Below are positions 25,080 to 33,404 of a DNA stretch of 46,103 nucleotides, in pieces. The DNA is from an uncultured Bacilli bacterium. GTDB lineage: Bacteria; Bacillota_I; Bacilli_A; RFN20; CAG-826. The stretch covers positions 1 to 46,103 of the forward strand of contig CANQQL010000004.1 in NCBI GenBank assembly GCA_947625975.1, given 5' to 3'. The notes under the pieces are model-generated. The model was not told the origin of the DNA and did no database searches. It saw nothing but the letters and a program-made list of their open reading frames with translations. Each line of letters starts with the position of its first letter. Position 1 is the stretch's first letter. Made by a program: the position numbers and the translations under genes.

Positions 25080-26875
25080 TGATTAAGAAAATAAAACTTA
25101 TTCTAGCAAGCGTACGCGAATATAAAAAGTACGCAATATTGACACCGATTTTTATGATTGGTGAAGCTGCAATGGAATGTACCATACCATTTGTTATGTC
25201 ATTATTTCTTGATGAAATAGAGAGAATGGGTTTTGGCATTAATTTTGTTGCTTTGCTTCCTTATATTATTAGTCTAGTCCTTATGGCAATGCTCTCGTTA
25301 GCTTGTGGAATTCTTGGTGGAAGAACTGCTGCTATTGCATCAACGGGACTTGCGAAGAATTTGCGTTCCGATATGTATAAAAAACTTCAGTCATTTTCAT
25401 TTGAAAATATTGATAAATTCTCCAATTCATCTTTAGTTACGCGTATGACAACAGATATAAACAACACCCAGATGTCATTCCAAATGTGTATAAGAATTGT
25501 TGTGCGGGCACCTTTAATGCTCTTGTTTTCAATAATTATGGCTTTTATCAGTGGAGGTAATATGGCTTTTATCTTTGTTGGTATTATTCCATTTGTGGTC
25601 TTTGGCTTTCTTTTAATTATGCGCCTTGCAATGCCTATATTTAAAAGAGTATTTAAGCGCTATGATGCTTTAAATGAATCAGTACAAGAAAATATTTCCG
25701 GTATTCGGGTTGTTAAATCATATGTTCGGGAGGATTATGAGCAGAACAAATTTAATAATGCCAGCAATAGCATTACAAAAGAATTTATTAAAGCTGAAAA
25801 GATTTTGGCCTTTAATAATCCAATTATGAATTTTGCCATTCATACCTCTAATATTTTAGTCTGTTCAATCGGAGCTTGGGTCATTGTGAATTCTGCAAGT
25901 TATACGATTGATAAAGAGGGACAAAAAGTAATTGCATGGGGTAATTTAACGCTACCAAAATTGTCATCTCTATTAACTTATGGCGTACAAGTACTTATGT
26001 CTTTAATGATGATTTCGATGATAATTGTTATGTTAACAATGTCCGTCGAAGCAGTTCGTCGTATTGCCGAAGTTTTAGAAGAAGAGCCCACAATTACTAA
26101 TCCACAAAATCCTCTTTACGAAGTAAAGGATGGATCAGTTATATTTAAAAATGTGAATTTTAAATATAAAGATACTTCCGAAAAATATACTTTAGAAAAC
26201 ATTAATTTTGAAATAAAAAGCGGACAATTTGTGGGAATTATTGGTTCGACAGGCTCAGGTAAAACATCTCTAATAAATCTTATTTCTCGTTTATATGATA
26301 CTAAAGAAGGAGAAATTCTTGTTGGTGGAAAGAATGTTAAAGATTATGATTTAGACACCTTAAGAAATAATGTTGCCGTTGTATTACAAAAGAATGTTTT
26401 ATTTTCGGGAACAATAGAAGAAAATTTGCGTTGGGGCGATTTAAATGCATCTATGGAAGAAATTATAAGAGTTAGTAAAATAGCTCAGGCTGATGAATTT
26501 GTTTCTGGTTTTCCTGATGGTTATAGCACATATATTGAGCAAGGTGGTACTAATGTATCCGGAGGACAAAAACAAAGGCTTTGCATTGCAAGAGCACTAC
26601 TAAAAAAACCAAAGATTTTAATACTTGATGATTCAACTTCTGCAGTTGATACTAAAACAGATAAGCTTATTAATTTAGGGTTAAAATCACAAATGCCGGA
26701 TACAACAAAAATTGTTATTGCACAAAGAATTTCCTCGATAGAAGAAGCTGATCTCATCATTGTGATGGAAAATGGTCATATCGACCAAATTGGAACGCAT
26801 GAAGAACTTTTAAAAACTAATAAAATTTATCAAGAGGTTTATAACACGCAAACAAAGAATGGAGGTAAGGAATAA
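25079..26875 (+). CDS. ABC exporter half with degenerate ATPase site, 598 aa
   Basis: Six membrane helices (about 1-330) are followed by a nucleotide-binding domain with Walker A GSTGSGKTS (about 389-397) and signature VSGGQKQR. The residue after the Walker B aspartate is Asp, not Glu (ILILDDSTSAVD), and the switch His is Gln (IAQRISS). These changes make its own ATP site non-catalytic, as in the TM287/BmrC-like half of heterodimeric exporters. Its intact signature would complete the active site of the partner encoded next, whose start overlaps its stop. Probable role: multidrug or lipid export under MarR control. Confidence 0.93.
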   Translation: MIKKIKLILASVREYKKYAILTPIFMIGEAAMECTIPFVMSLFLDEIERMGFGINFVALLPYIISLVLMAMLSLACGILGGRTAAIASTGLAKNLRSDMYKKLQSFSFENIDKFSNSSLVTRMTTDINNTQMSFQMCIRIVVRAPLMLLFSIIMAFISGGNMAFIFVGIIPFVVFGFLLIMRLAMPIFKRVFKRYDALNESVQENISGIRVVKSYVREDYEQNKFNNASNSITKEFIKAEKILAFNNPIMNFAIHTSNILVCSIGAWVIVNSASYTIDKEGQKVIAWGNLTLPKLSSLLTYGVQVLMSLMMISMIIVMLTMSVEAVRRIAEVLEEEPTITNPQNPLYEVKDGSVIFKNVNFKYKDTSEKYTLENINFEIKSGQFVGIIGSTGSGKTSLINLISRLYDTKEGEILVGGKNVKDYDLDTLRNNVAVVLQKNVLFSGTIEENLRWGDLNASMEEIIRVSKIAQADEFVSGFPDGYSTYIEQGGTNVSGGQKQRLCIARALLKKPKILILDDSTSAVDTKTDKLINLGLKSQMPDTTKIVIAQRISSIEEADLIIVMENGHIDQIGTHEELLKTNKIYQEVYNTQTKNGGKE

Positions 26876-28824
26876 TGCCACCAGTACGTTTACCAAAAAA
26901 TGCCAATCACTCAAAGGCAAAAAAAGGAACTTTGTTCAGACTTATCAAAATGCTTTTTAAGAATTATAAATGGCAAATAATTCTCGCACTTATTTGTATT
27001 ATTTTAGTATCAATAAGTAATTTTACATCATCAATATTTGTTAAAAATATTACTAATACAGTCAACGCAATTGTCGAAGATAAAGTTCTAAATAATAAGG
27101 AACCAAATTTTGCACCATTAATTCAATTGCTTATAATTATGGGTTCGATTTATTTTGTAGGAATGATTGCATCTTTTACATTTAATTACACCCTAGGAAT
27201 TACGACACAAAAATTCTTAAATACTATACGAAAAGAAATGTTTGGTCATATGGAGACTTTACCTATTAAATATTTTGATACTCATGCACACGGCGATATT
27301 ATGTCTATATATACAAATGATACAGATACTATTCGTCAATTAGTAAGTCAATCGTTGCCAAGTTTATTTCAAACTTTCTTTACACTTATAGCGTTACTAT
27401 CTATAATGCTTTATTATTCAATCTGGCTAAGTCTTGTAGTTTTATTCGGCTCGTTGTTTATGATTTTTTGCACTAAAACAATTGGAGGGAAATCTGCGAA
27501 ATTTTTTGTTAAGCAACAAAAAGCTTTAGGTGTAGTAGAAGGTACAATTGAAGAATCAATCAACGGACTAAAAGTTATTAAAGTTTTCTGCCATGAAGAT
27601 AAATCGATTCAAGATTTTGATAAACTAAATAACCACTTATGTGAAGTGGCTACTGTAGGTAATATAAATGGTAATATTGTCGGACCAATTATCGGTAATA
27701 TTGGTAATATTCTCTATGTCTTAATAGCGGTTATTGGCGGATTATTTATAATGTTTCCTAATAATCTTCATAACATAAACATTTTTGGTCAAATTACGCC
27801 TAAAAGAGAATTAATTGGCATTATTTTGTCTTTCTTAATGATGGCTAGAATGTTTTCTAATAATATCAATACTTTATCTCAACAAGTAACTTTTATTGTT
27901 ATGGGTATGGCCGGAGCTTCACGTATTTTTGAATTATTAGATGAGCAAAGTGAAGTTGACGATGGCTATGTTACTTTAGTAAATATTAAATACAAAGAAG
28001 ATGGATCTTTCGAGGAAAGTAATGAACGAACAAGATATTTTGCTTGGAAACACCCGCATAAAGAAAGTGGTACTATTACTTATACTGAATTAAAAGGCGA
28101 TATTGTTTTAGATAAAGTGGACTTCGGTTATGTACCGGAAAAAATTGTTTTAACGGATGTTTCGATTTATGCTCGCCCCGGACAAAAAATTGCTTTGGTG
28201 GGGGCAACAGGTGCAGGTAAAACAACCATCACAAATTTGATTAATAGATTTTACGATATAGCCGATGGTAAGATAAGATACGATGGCATTAATATTAATA
28301 AAATTAGAAAAAGTGATTTAAGAAGATCTTTAGGTATCGTCTTACAAGATACAAATTTATTCTCGGGAACTGTTATGGATAATATCCGTTACGGAAGATT
28401 AGATGCTACAGATGAAGAAGTCTTTGAGGCTGCTAAGATTGCTAATGCCTATGACTTTATTACGCGCTTACCGCAGGGCTTTAATACTATGTTAAGTGGT
28501 GATGGTGCAAACTTGTCGCAAGGACAAAGACAATTACTCTCTATTGCACGTGCTGCAGTTGCTGATGCTCCGGTTATGATATTAGACGAAGCAACTTCAA
28601 GTATTGATACTCGAACAGAAAAATTAGTGCAAAAAGGTACAGATAGATTGATGAAGGGACGCACAGTATTCGTCATTGCTCATCGTTTGTCAACTGTTAT
28701 GAATTCTGATGCAATTATGGTACTTGAGCATGGTAAAATTATTGAACGTGGCAGTCATGATGATTTAATTAAACAAAAGGGTAAATATTATCAGTTATAT
28801 ACCGGAGCGTTTGAATTAGAATAA
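26875..28824 (+). CDS. ABC exporter half with canonical ATPase site, 649 aa
   Basis: The partner of the preceding half-transporter. It has six membrane helices and a nucleotide-binding domain with Walker A GATGAGKTT, Walker B MILDEATSSID with catalytic Glu, and switch His in IAHRLST. Its signature is LSQGQ rather than LSGGQ, the usual complement in a heterodimer: the active site forms from this Walker A/B and the partner's intact signature. An insertion of about 40 residues before the ATPase domain (about 365-405) is typical of the longer subunit in LmrD/BmrD-like proteins. TAATG couples it to the first subunit. Confidence 0.93.
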   Translation: MPPVRLPKNANHSKAKKGTLFRLIKMLFKNYKWQIILALICIILVSISNFTSSIFVKNITNTVNAIVEDKVLNNKEPNFAPLIQLLIIMGSIYFVGMIASFTFNYTLGITTQKFLNTIRKEMFGHMETLPIKYFDTHAHGDIMSIYTNDTDTIRQLVSQSLPSLFQTFFTLIALLSIMLYYSIWLSLVVLFGSLFMIFCTKTIGGKSAKFFVKQQKALGVVEGTIEESINGLKVIKVFCHEDKSIQDFDKLNNHLCEVATVGNINGNIVGPIIGNIGNILYVLIAVIGGLFIMFPNNLHNINIFGQITPKRELIGIILSFLMMARMFSNNINTLSQQVTFIVMGMAGASRIFELLDEQSEVDDGYVTLVNIKYKEDGSFEESNERTRYFAWKHPHKESGTITYTELKGDIVLDKVDFGYVPEKIVLTDVSIYARPGQKIALVGATGAGKTTITNLINRFYDIADGKIRYDGININKIRKSDLRRSLGIVLQDTNLFSGTVMDNIRYGRLDATDEEVFEAAKIANAYDFITRLPQGFNTMLSGDGANLSQGQRQLLSIARAAVADAPVMILDEATSSIDTRTEKLVQKGTDRLMKGRTVFVIAHRLSTVMNSDAIMVLEHGKIIERGSHDDLIKQKGKYYQLYTGAFELE

Positions 28825-28837
28825 TGTAGTCTTAAAA

Positions 28838-29002
28838 ACCATTTGAGAGCAATCTTACCACATGGATGCGCAACAAAGACATCTTATGTTATATTTGGGC
28901 TTTTGGAGTTGCCTCTCACTAAGTACTATAATTTTAAAAAAATAATATATTTTAAAACGCTTCTAAGGAAGTTTTACAAATTTGAACTTCCTTTTTTATT
29001 TT
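28838..29002 (+). ncRNA. Structured 3' region or small RNA after the ABC operon
   Basis: TGAGAG near 28843 can pair with CTCTCA near 28914-28919, extended by CAA/TTG across a one-base bulge, which closes a region of about 80 nt containing GCGCAAC and TTTGGGC segments. It is followed by the terminator at 28965. It may be the operon's 3' UTR or a separate RNA; no known family is recognised. Confidence 0.35.
28965..29002 (+). terminator. Terminator of the MarR-ABC operon
   Basis: AAGGAAGTT (28965-28973) pairs perfectly with AACTTCCTT (28985-28993) and runs into TTTTTTATTTT. Confidence 0.85.
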
Positions 29003-29743
29003 GATAAAATTTAACGCATCGATAATAATATACGTACTTTACAAAAGGTCCAAACTCAACGCGGGAAGGATAATTTTTACGTTTTAACATAGTTAATATC
29101 TTCTTGAATATTAGCTAAAAGGAGAACATTTTACTATACAAAAGAAATTTAGAGCGACAATAATTAGAGGTATTTTTAAATACTTGCAGATCTTACAAAA
29201 AATACCGATTAGAATTCTTTGGAAATATTTGGTGACAAGTAAAAACTTTAACTATATTGTTTCAATTTTTAGGCATATAAAATTTTACAATTTTATAAAT
29301 GTTTAGGACAAAAAAATAGGTTTAAGCCTATTTCTGAAGATTAACCATATAGTCGATTTGTTCTTTAAAAAAGTATCAAAGTGGTATTTATCAAATACGA
29401 AGGTAGTACATTCTTTGTTGTTTAATAAAATTTTAGATTTAATAAAAAATTGTTCTGAAATAAGTATTGCTATAAAAGAACTTTACAAAAAGAAAACTTT
29501 AAAACTCAATTATGCGATAAACAGGCTTTAGAATTTAAGCTTACTGCTTTGAATGAAGAATATGCATTCAAAAGTAATTGAAATCAACATCCTTTATAAA
29601 TTTGCAAAAGTTTAAACTCGTTTGAAAAAGTTTTATATTTTGTAAAAAGTCGCTTGAAAAAGTTTAATAATTTACATAAACTTCATTAAAAAAGTTTTAA
29701 ATATGCGAAATAATATTTATGAAAAAGATAAAGGTGACAAATT
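29003..29743. other. Gene-free AT-rich region with short repeats
   Basis: No supported gene. Translated frames are broken by many stops. Near 29618-29700 the phrase TTTGAAAAAGTTT or close variants recurs about four times, a degenerate short-period repeat. The region forms the left border of the accessory island. Confidence 0.45.
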
Positions 29744-29947
29744 ATGTTAAAAAGAAAAATTGAAAAAGTGTTAAAAGAATGGAAAAACATGCCTAATAAA
29801 AGTTCTCTTATCATAAAAGGGCAAAGACAGTGTGGAAAAACTTTTTCTGTTCTAAAGTTTGCAAAAGAAAATTACAAACACGTAGTTTATTTGAATTTTT
29901 GGAAAATCCCAACTATAGTGCCATTTTTAATGGTTCCCATAGGTTAG
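29744..29947 (+). pseudogene. Broken AAA-family ATPase, N-terminal fragment
   Basis: The first ~50 codons encode the start of an AAA ATPase of the common DUF4143-associated kind: Walker A region KGQRQCGKTFSVLKFAKENY, then HVVYLNF. Just after this, near 29902, one base appears to be missing: the +2 frame continues with ENPNYSAIFNGS, the expected family sequence. Homology ends at about 29938 where the base composition changes. So the gene carries a frameshift and was cut by an insertion or deletion. The remaining ATPase, sensor and C-terminal nuclease-like domains are absent. AAAGGTGAC precedes the ATG. Confidence 0.75.
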
Positions 29948-30250
29948 TCATGAGAAATGCGTTTTGGCGGGGTATTTTGCAAAAGCTTTGTTTTTTTTGT
30001 AAAAATCCCTCCACTTATAATTCAATCGGACGGGCAATCGTCAACAGCCCTCCATAAGTTAGCCACGGGAAAGGAGGTTTGACAGGGTATTTCACCAAAA
30101 AATATCATGCAAAAAGAAAATGCCACGGAAGCAAGCGGACTGCCCGCCACCGCTTCGTGTGGCTTTGATTGATTTCTTTTTTCGGTTTTGTAGGTTTGGT
30201 GATCAAGCACCGCCAAAGTTTCATTTTGGAAAATCTTGGCTATTCGTCTT
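29948..30250. mobile_element. G+C-rich foreign segment, possible mobile-element remnant
   Basis: This stretch is clearly richer in G+C than everything around it (for example GACGGGCAATCGTC and GGACTGCCCGCCACC). It contains large imperfect hairpins: CCTCC...GGAGG around 30049-30079, and GCCAC...GAAGC against GCTTC...GTGGC around 30122-30163. On the minus strand a 64-codon frame (30216-30022) is open but has no recognisable domain. It starts exactly where the AAA ATPase gene is cut and ends before the GMPK/TIR-like gene, so it may be the flank of an integrated element. I cannot name the element. Confidence 0.5.
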
Positions 30251-30319
30251 TAATATTTAGGACCCAATATAAAACTGCAGAATTAAAATTCCCGCTGTTC
30301 TAATATATGTGTTAATTAA

Positions 30320-31435
30320 TTATTCTCTTTCTCTAATGGATTTTATATATTCTTCTAACTCTTTTGTCATAAAAATAAAGTTCTTCACAAATTGAGCAAG
30401 TTTCTGGGAGACAATATTTGATATACGTGAATAATCACTCTCATGAAAAGTATAGTCACTGCAATTTCTTCCTTGTAAATCAAAGGCGATTTCTTCTTTC
30501 TCCTGTTTTAACATCAAAATTTGTTCAGTTCGGTGTGTTTCGTCCGCAAGCTCAAGTTCATAATAACAATTAGGACGAGATAATGTTAAGTCAACGATAC
30601 AAACAAGTGCACGATTGATTGAATCCTTTATACTATCCATTATCTTCGGATTATTTTTGTCGTCTTGTCGTTCGGCGATAAATCCTTGCAACCTTGCGCC
30701 TTTTATTATCGCCTTTTTTACCTCGTTAAAGTGTACCCATTCCCGACCAGCAGTCATAGGCATTATAATAAATGCAGTCAATTCTGAAAATCTGCTATTG
30801 TCCTTTTCGCATCGACTTTTTATGTTTTTCATGCATCTGTGATATTCTTCATAACCTATGTCATTCAAAATCACATAATCATATAGGTTTTCACCTATTG
30901 TCCCAATATATGAATTCAAACACTCGGCATTTCTTTGTAGCCTCTTTGATATATTTTCTTCAATCCTACTTATATCTGTAATGTTCCTTTCACGACATTG
31001 AGCCGTAACGCGCTCTCTTAATCGTACGCTATCGCTATAAATAAAAATGCTTACCACCTTTATATTGAGGTAGGATGCATATACCTCTTTAATAGTTCTT
31101 ATTGTTTCGGCATTGCGCACAATTAGATAAACATTGTTGTATTCATAAAGTTTGGAATCTATGTCCTTTTTTAAAACCATGTATCGACAACTTGCTTCAT
31201 TTTCGGGATAATTGTACTCAAAATAGTCGTAATCTTTTCTTCCTCTTTGGTGTGCGTCATATACATCTTTAGTACAATACTCTAAATCGGGACGTTCAAT
31301 CCCATCAAAATCTCTGGGTTTCGTAGTATATTTTTTTATATAAGTATCTCTTTGAGATGCTTCGTCACAAAAATGTTGTATGAAATCGGTTTTTCCCGAA
31401 CCAGCTGCGCCATCAACTAAAAATAAAGTTGGCAT
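30320..31435 (-). CDS. Guanylate-kinase-like P-loop plus TIR/deoxyribosyltransferase-like protein, 371 aa
   Basis: The N-terminal half resembles guanylate kinase: P-loop DGAAGSGKT (8-16), the GMP-binding-like YTTKPRD (36-42), then an Arg-rich lid-like region. The C-terminal domain (about 220-340) has the pattern of the TIR-like/nucleoside deoxyribosyltransferase-like family: FIIMPM at its first strand, ERQDD (about 255-259), VDLT (about 281-284), NCYYELELADE (about 289-299) and a late FDLQGR. Family members occur in bacterial immunity and act on nucleotides or NAD. I infer a sensor-effector defence protein with an NTP- or GMP-binding sensor. AGGAG precedes the start. Base composition is somewhat G+C-richer than the neighbours, and it lies beside foreign DNA, consistent with transfer. 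The exact system is unknown. Confidence 0.7.
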   Translation of the reverse strand: MPTLFLVDGAAGSGKTDFIQHFCDEASQRDTYIKKYTTKPRDFDGIERPDLEYCTKDVYDAHQRGRKDYDYFEYNYPENEASCRYMVLKKDIDSKLYEYNNVYLIVRNAETIRTIKEVYASYLNIKVVSIFIYSDSVRLRERVTAQCRERNITDISRIEENISKRLQRNAECLNSYIGTIGENLYDYVILNDIGYEEYHRCMKNIKSRCEKDNSRFSELTAFIIMPMTAGREWVHFNEVKKAIIKGARLQGFIAERQDDKNNPKIMDSIKDSINRALVCIVDLTLSRPNCYYELELADETHRTEQILMLKQEKEEIAFDLQGRNCSDYTFHESDYSRISNIVSQKLAQFVKNFIFMTKELEEYIKSIRERE

Positions 31436-31764
31436 AGATGTTTCTCCTAATTGTATTTATTTAAATATACCATTCTTTATTAAAAAAGTAAATTTTAATT
31501 TTACCCTGAATTATCATTTGTTAATCTCAATTGAAAAAGCAACACATGATGAGAACAGGTGTTGCGATATGAATTGTAATGAATAAAATGTTAAAATCAA
31601 ATAAGGTGTTTCAAGAGGTAGAAAGAAGTGAAACAACTGAATCAAAGTGAACCGAATAAAATTTCTTTAATTGCTAAAAAATTAACATTTTATTTGAGAA
31701 ATTAACATTAGAATTGAACATATGTGAATTATAATTTGATTGAGATTTGGAGGATGATATATAA
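31436..31764. promoter_or_regulatory. Divergent intergenic region with direct repeats
   Basis: It separates the leftward defence candidate from the rightward XRE regulator. ATTAACATT occurs at 31681-31689 and again at 31701-31709, two helical turns apart, with a looser third copy (ATTGAACAT) near 31713-31721. TATAAT at 31730-31735 is a likely -10 box for the XRE gene, so the repeats lie where a repressor would bind. Confidence 0.45.
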
Positions 31765-32397
31765 ATGAAGTTTAATGAAAAGTTAAAAGCATTAAGAAAA
31801 AAGCATGATTTAACGCAAGTTGAACTTGCAGATCGACTTTATGTCAGTCGTTCACTGGTTGCAAGATGGGAATATGGAGATGTTTATCCCACCATTGATA
31901 ATCTTAATAAAATATCATCTTATTTTGATATTCCGATAGGTGATCTATTATGTGATGATGAAAAAACAGAAATATTAGTTCGCCAAGTAAACTTAGAAAG
32001 CAAAATAAAGAAAGTATTGAGAATATCATTGTTAACATTGATTATAGTTTATTCAATTGTTATGCCAATACTATATTGCTTAAAGATATTTTCTATTATT
32101 GGATATGGTTATTCAGGAGACAATTATACAGGTAGTGATGTAGATTTTAATATTTTTCATTATTCTGTTTTAGATTGTATTTTGCCAGAAGATTCATGGC
32201 TATTAGTTGTCTCACCATTGTTAAATTTCATATTAGCAATTTTTACTATTTTAGATTTTGTTTTTAAAAGAAAAAGATTAAAAAACATTTTGGGAGGAAT
32301 TACTGGTATTCTGTTTGTTATCTCATTGATTTTTGTGATTTTGACATTTGTGCTTGGAACAAAGCATCCGATTGGAATACTTCCCAAATTCATGTAA
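31765..32397 (+). CDS. XRE-family regulator with C-terminal membrane domain, 210 aa
   Basis: Residues 1-65 form a Cro/CI-type helix-turn-helix: LTQVELADRLYVSRSLVARW with WEYGDVYPTIDNL. The remainder holds three or four hydrophobic helices (about 85-110, 145-165, 175-200), so the DNA-binding domain is tethered to the membrane. GGAGGATG precedes the ATG. Such proteins often control a neighbouring envelope or stress gene; the likely neighbours here are the small gene at 32496 and, divergently, the defence candidate. Direct repeats upstream may be its own operator. Confidence 0.85.
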   Translation: MKFNEKLKALRKKHDLTQVELADRLYVSRSLVARWEYGDVYPTIDNLNKISSYFDIPIGDLLCDDEKTEILVRQVNLESKIKKVLRISLLTLIIVYSIVMPILYCLKIFSIIGYGYSGDNYTGSDVDFNIFHYSVLDCILPEDSWLLVVSPLLNFILAIFTILDFVFKRKRLKNILGGITGILFVISLIFVILTFVLGTKHPIGILPKFM

Positions 32398-32495
32398 GTA
32401 GCAAAAAAAGAGATATACTTGAATTAATATTAACTGAATTTGCTTAGTTAATATGAAAGATAAGTTATTAAAATAAAAAATAAGGAGAAAATGTA

Positions 32496-32723
32496 GTGAA
32501 ATTCAAATTTGGCGATATCGTTTATCATGTTCCGTTTGCAAAAGCATATCCAAGCGGAATAGATTATTTGCAAATTCTTGGATATGATTCGGTTAAGCAA
32601 ATGATTTATATTATGAAAACAATGATTTCGATGATTACAACAAAAATTAATCCGAAAAGCAATAAGACATCGAAAAAAAAGATAGCGATAATAAATGATA
32701 ATTATTACATTTGTAGAAAATAA
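32496..32723 (+). CDS. Hypothetical small protein, 75 aa
   Basis: A short ORF with GTG start and AAGGAG eight bases upstream. The first half (FKFGDIVYHVPFAKAYPSG) looks like a small beta-rich domain; the second half is basic (Met/Lys/Thr-rich). I do not recognise a family. It follows the XRE gene by about 100 bases and is followed, after 200 bases, by a terminator at 32923-32960, so the two may form a transcript. Confidence 0.5.
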   Translation: MKFKFGDIVYHVPFAKAYPSGIDYLQILGYDSVKQMIYIMKTMISMITTKINPKSNKTSKKKIAIINDNYYICRK

Positions 32724-32922
32724 AATATGAAAAAGGTATAAATATTATGGAAATTTCTATATTATTATGTGGAATCTTTATATGATTAATTGAAAGAATA
32801 TTAGGGCAACCACTATGCTTATTTAATGTCCAATAAGATTAGTTGTCGGAGTACTAATGTTTACCTAATATATGCTTCTGATAAACTATTTTTAATATTT
32901 TGTGGTAATAAAAAATCAAGCA

Positions 32923-32960
32923 CTTTTGATAGGCGATAATTCGCTTATTGAAGGTTTTTT
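32923..32960 (+). terminator. Intrinsic terminator
   Basis: ATAGGCGA (32929-32936) pairs with TCGCTTAT (32940-32947), extended by CTTTTG/TTGAAGG with G-U pairs, and is followed by seven T. Confidence 0.7.
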
Positions 32961-33019
32961 TAGTTAATTAGAAAATTGTATTTTAAGGAAAAAATTAAAA
33001 AAAGGATTAAAGGATGAGT
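32954..33019 (+). repeat. Post-terminator dispersed repeat, copy A
   Basis: The segment beginning with the T-tract and containing AAATTGTATTTTAA, a run AAAAAAAGGA and GAGTT is about 80% identical to copy B at 46028-46092 without gaps. Both copies begin in the T-tract of a terminator. The remaining bases up to 33339 show no gene. Confidence 0.6.
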
Positions 33020-33339
33020 TCTGAGTAGTAAAATTCTGCTTTTTATGTTCGGGAAAGGTAAGTTTATTGAGTAAATTGCTTTTTTGCTGTTTAGAAAGCA
33101 AAATATTCAGAGTGGGTTGTCGTTTCGGTTATAACAAAATATTGAATTACAAAATTTAGTAGCGACATTTTATAGATATAATTTGAGACAAAACGAGTGC
33201 GAATATTATAAGCAAGTCAAAATATTAAAATTTTCAAAAATACAATTTATTTTGAAGCCTGAATTGTGAGAAAACATAAATTTATTATAAAACTTAAATA
33301 CATTTTGAGTCCTAGACAAAGTTATTTCTCTTTTATTCA

Positions 33340-33400
33340 TAAAAAAGGATGTTGTTTCACCCAAATTTTTAATTGGGTTTTTCAACATCCTCTTTTTTTT
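33340..33400. terminator. Bidirectional terminator
   Basis: GGATGTTG (33347-33354) pairs with CAACATCC (33383-33390), enclosing CCCAAATT/AATTGGG. It has T-tracts on both strands, so it ends the leftward operon of the 988-aa protein and any rightward transcript. Confidence 0.85.
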
Positions 33401-33404
33401 GCTT

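Noticed and set aside
28840..28865. Possible stray CRISPR repeat (TTTGAGAGCAATCTTAC)
   Set aside because: It shares only about 12 of 17 bases with the repeat start and has no second copy or spacer structure.
30022..30216. 64-codon minus-strand ORF in the G+C-rich segment
   Set aside because: No domain or ribosome-binding site, and the frame runs through two large hairpins. It is better described as part of a foreign non-coding segment.
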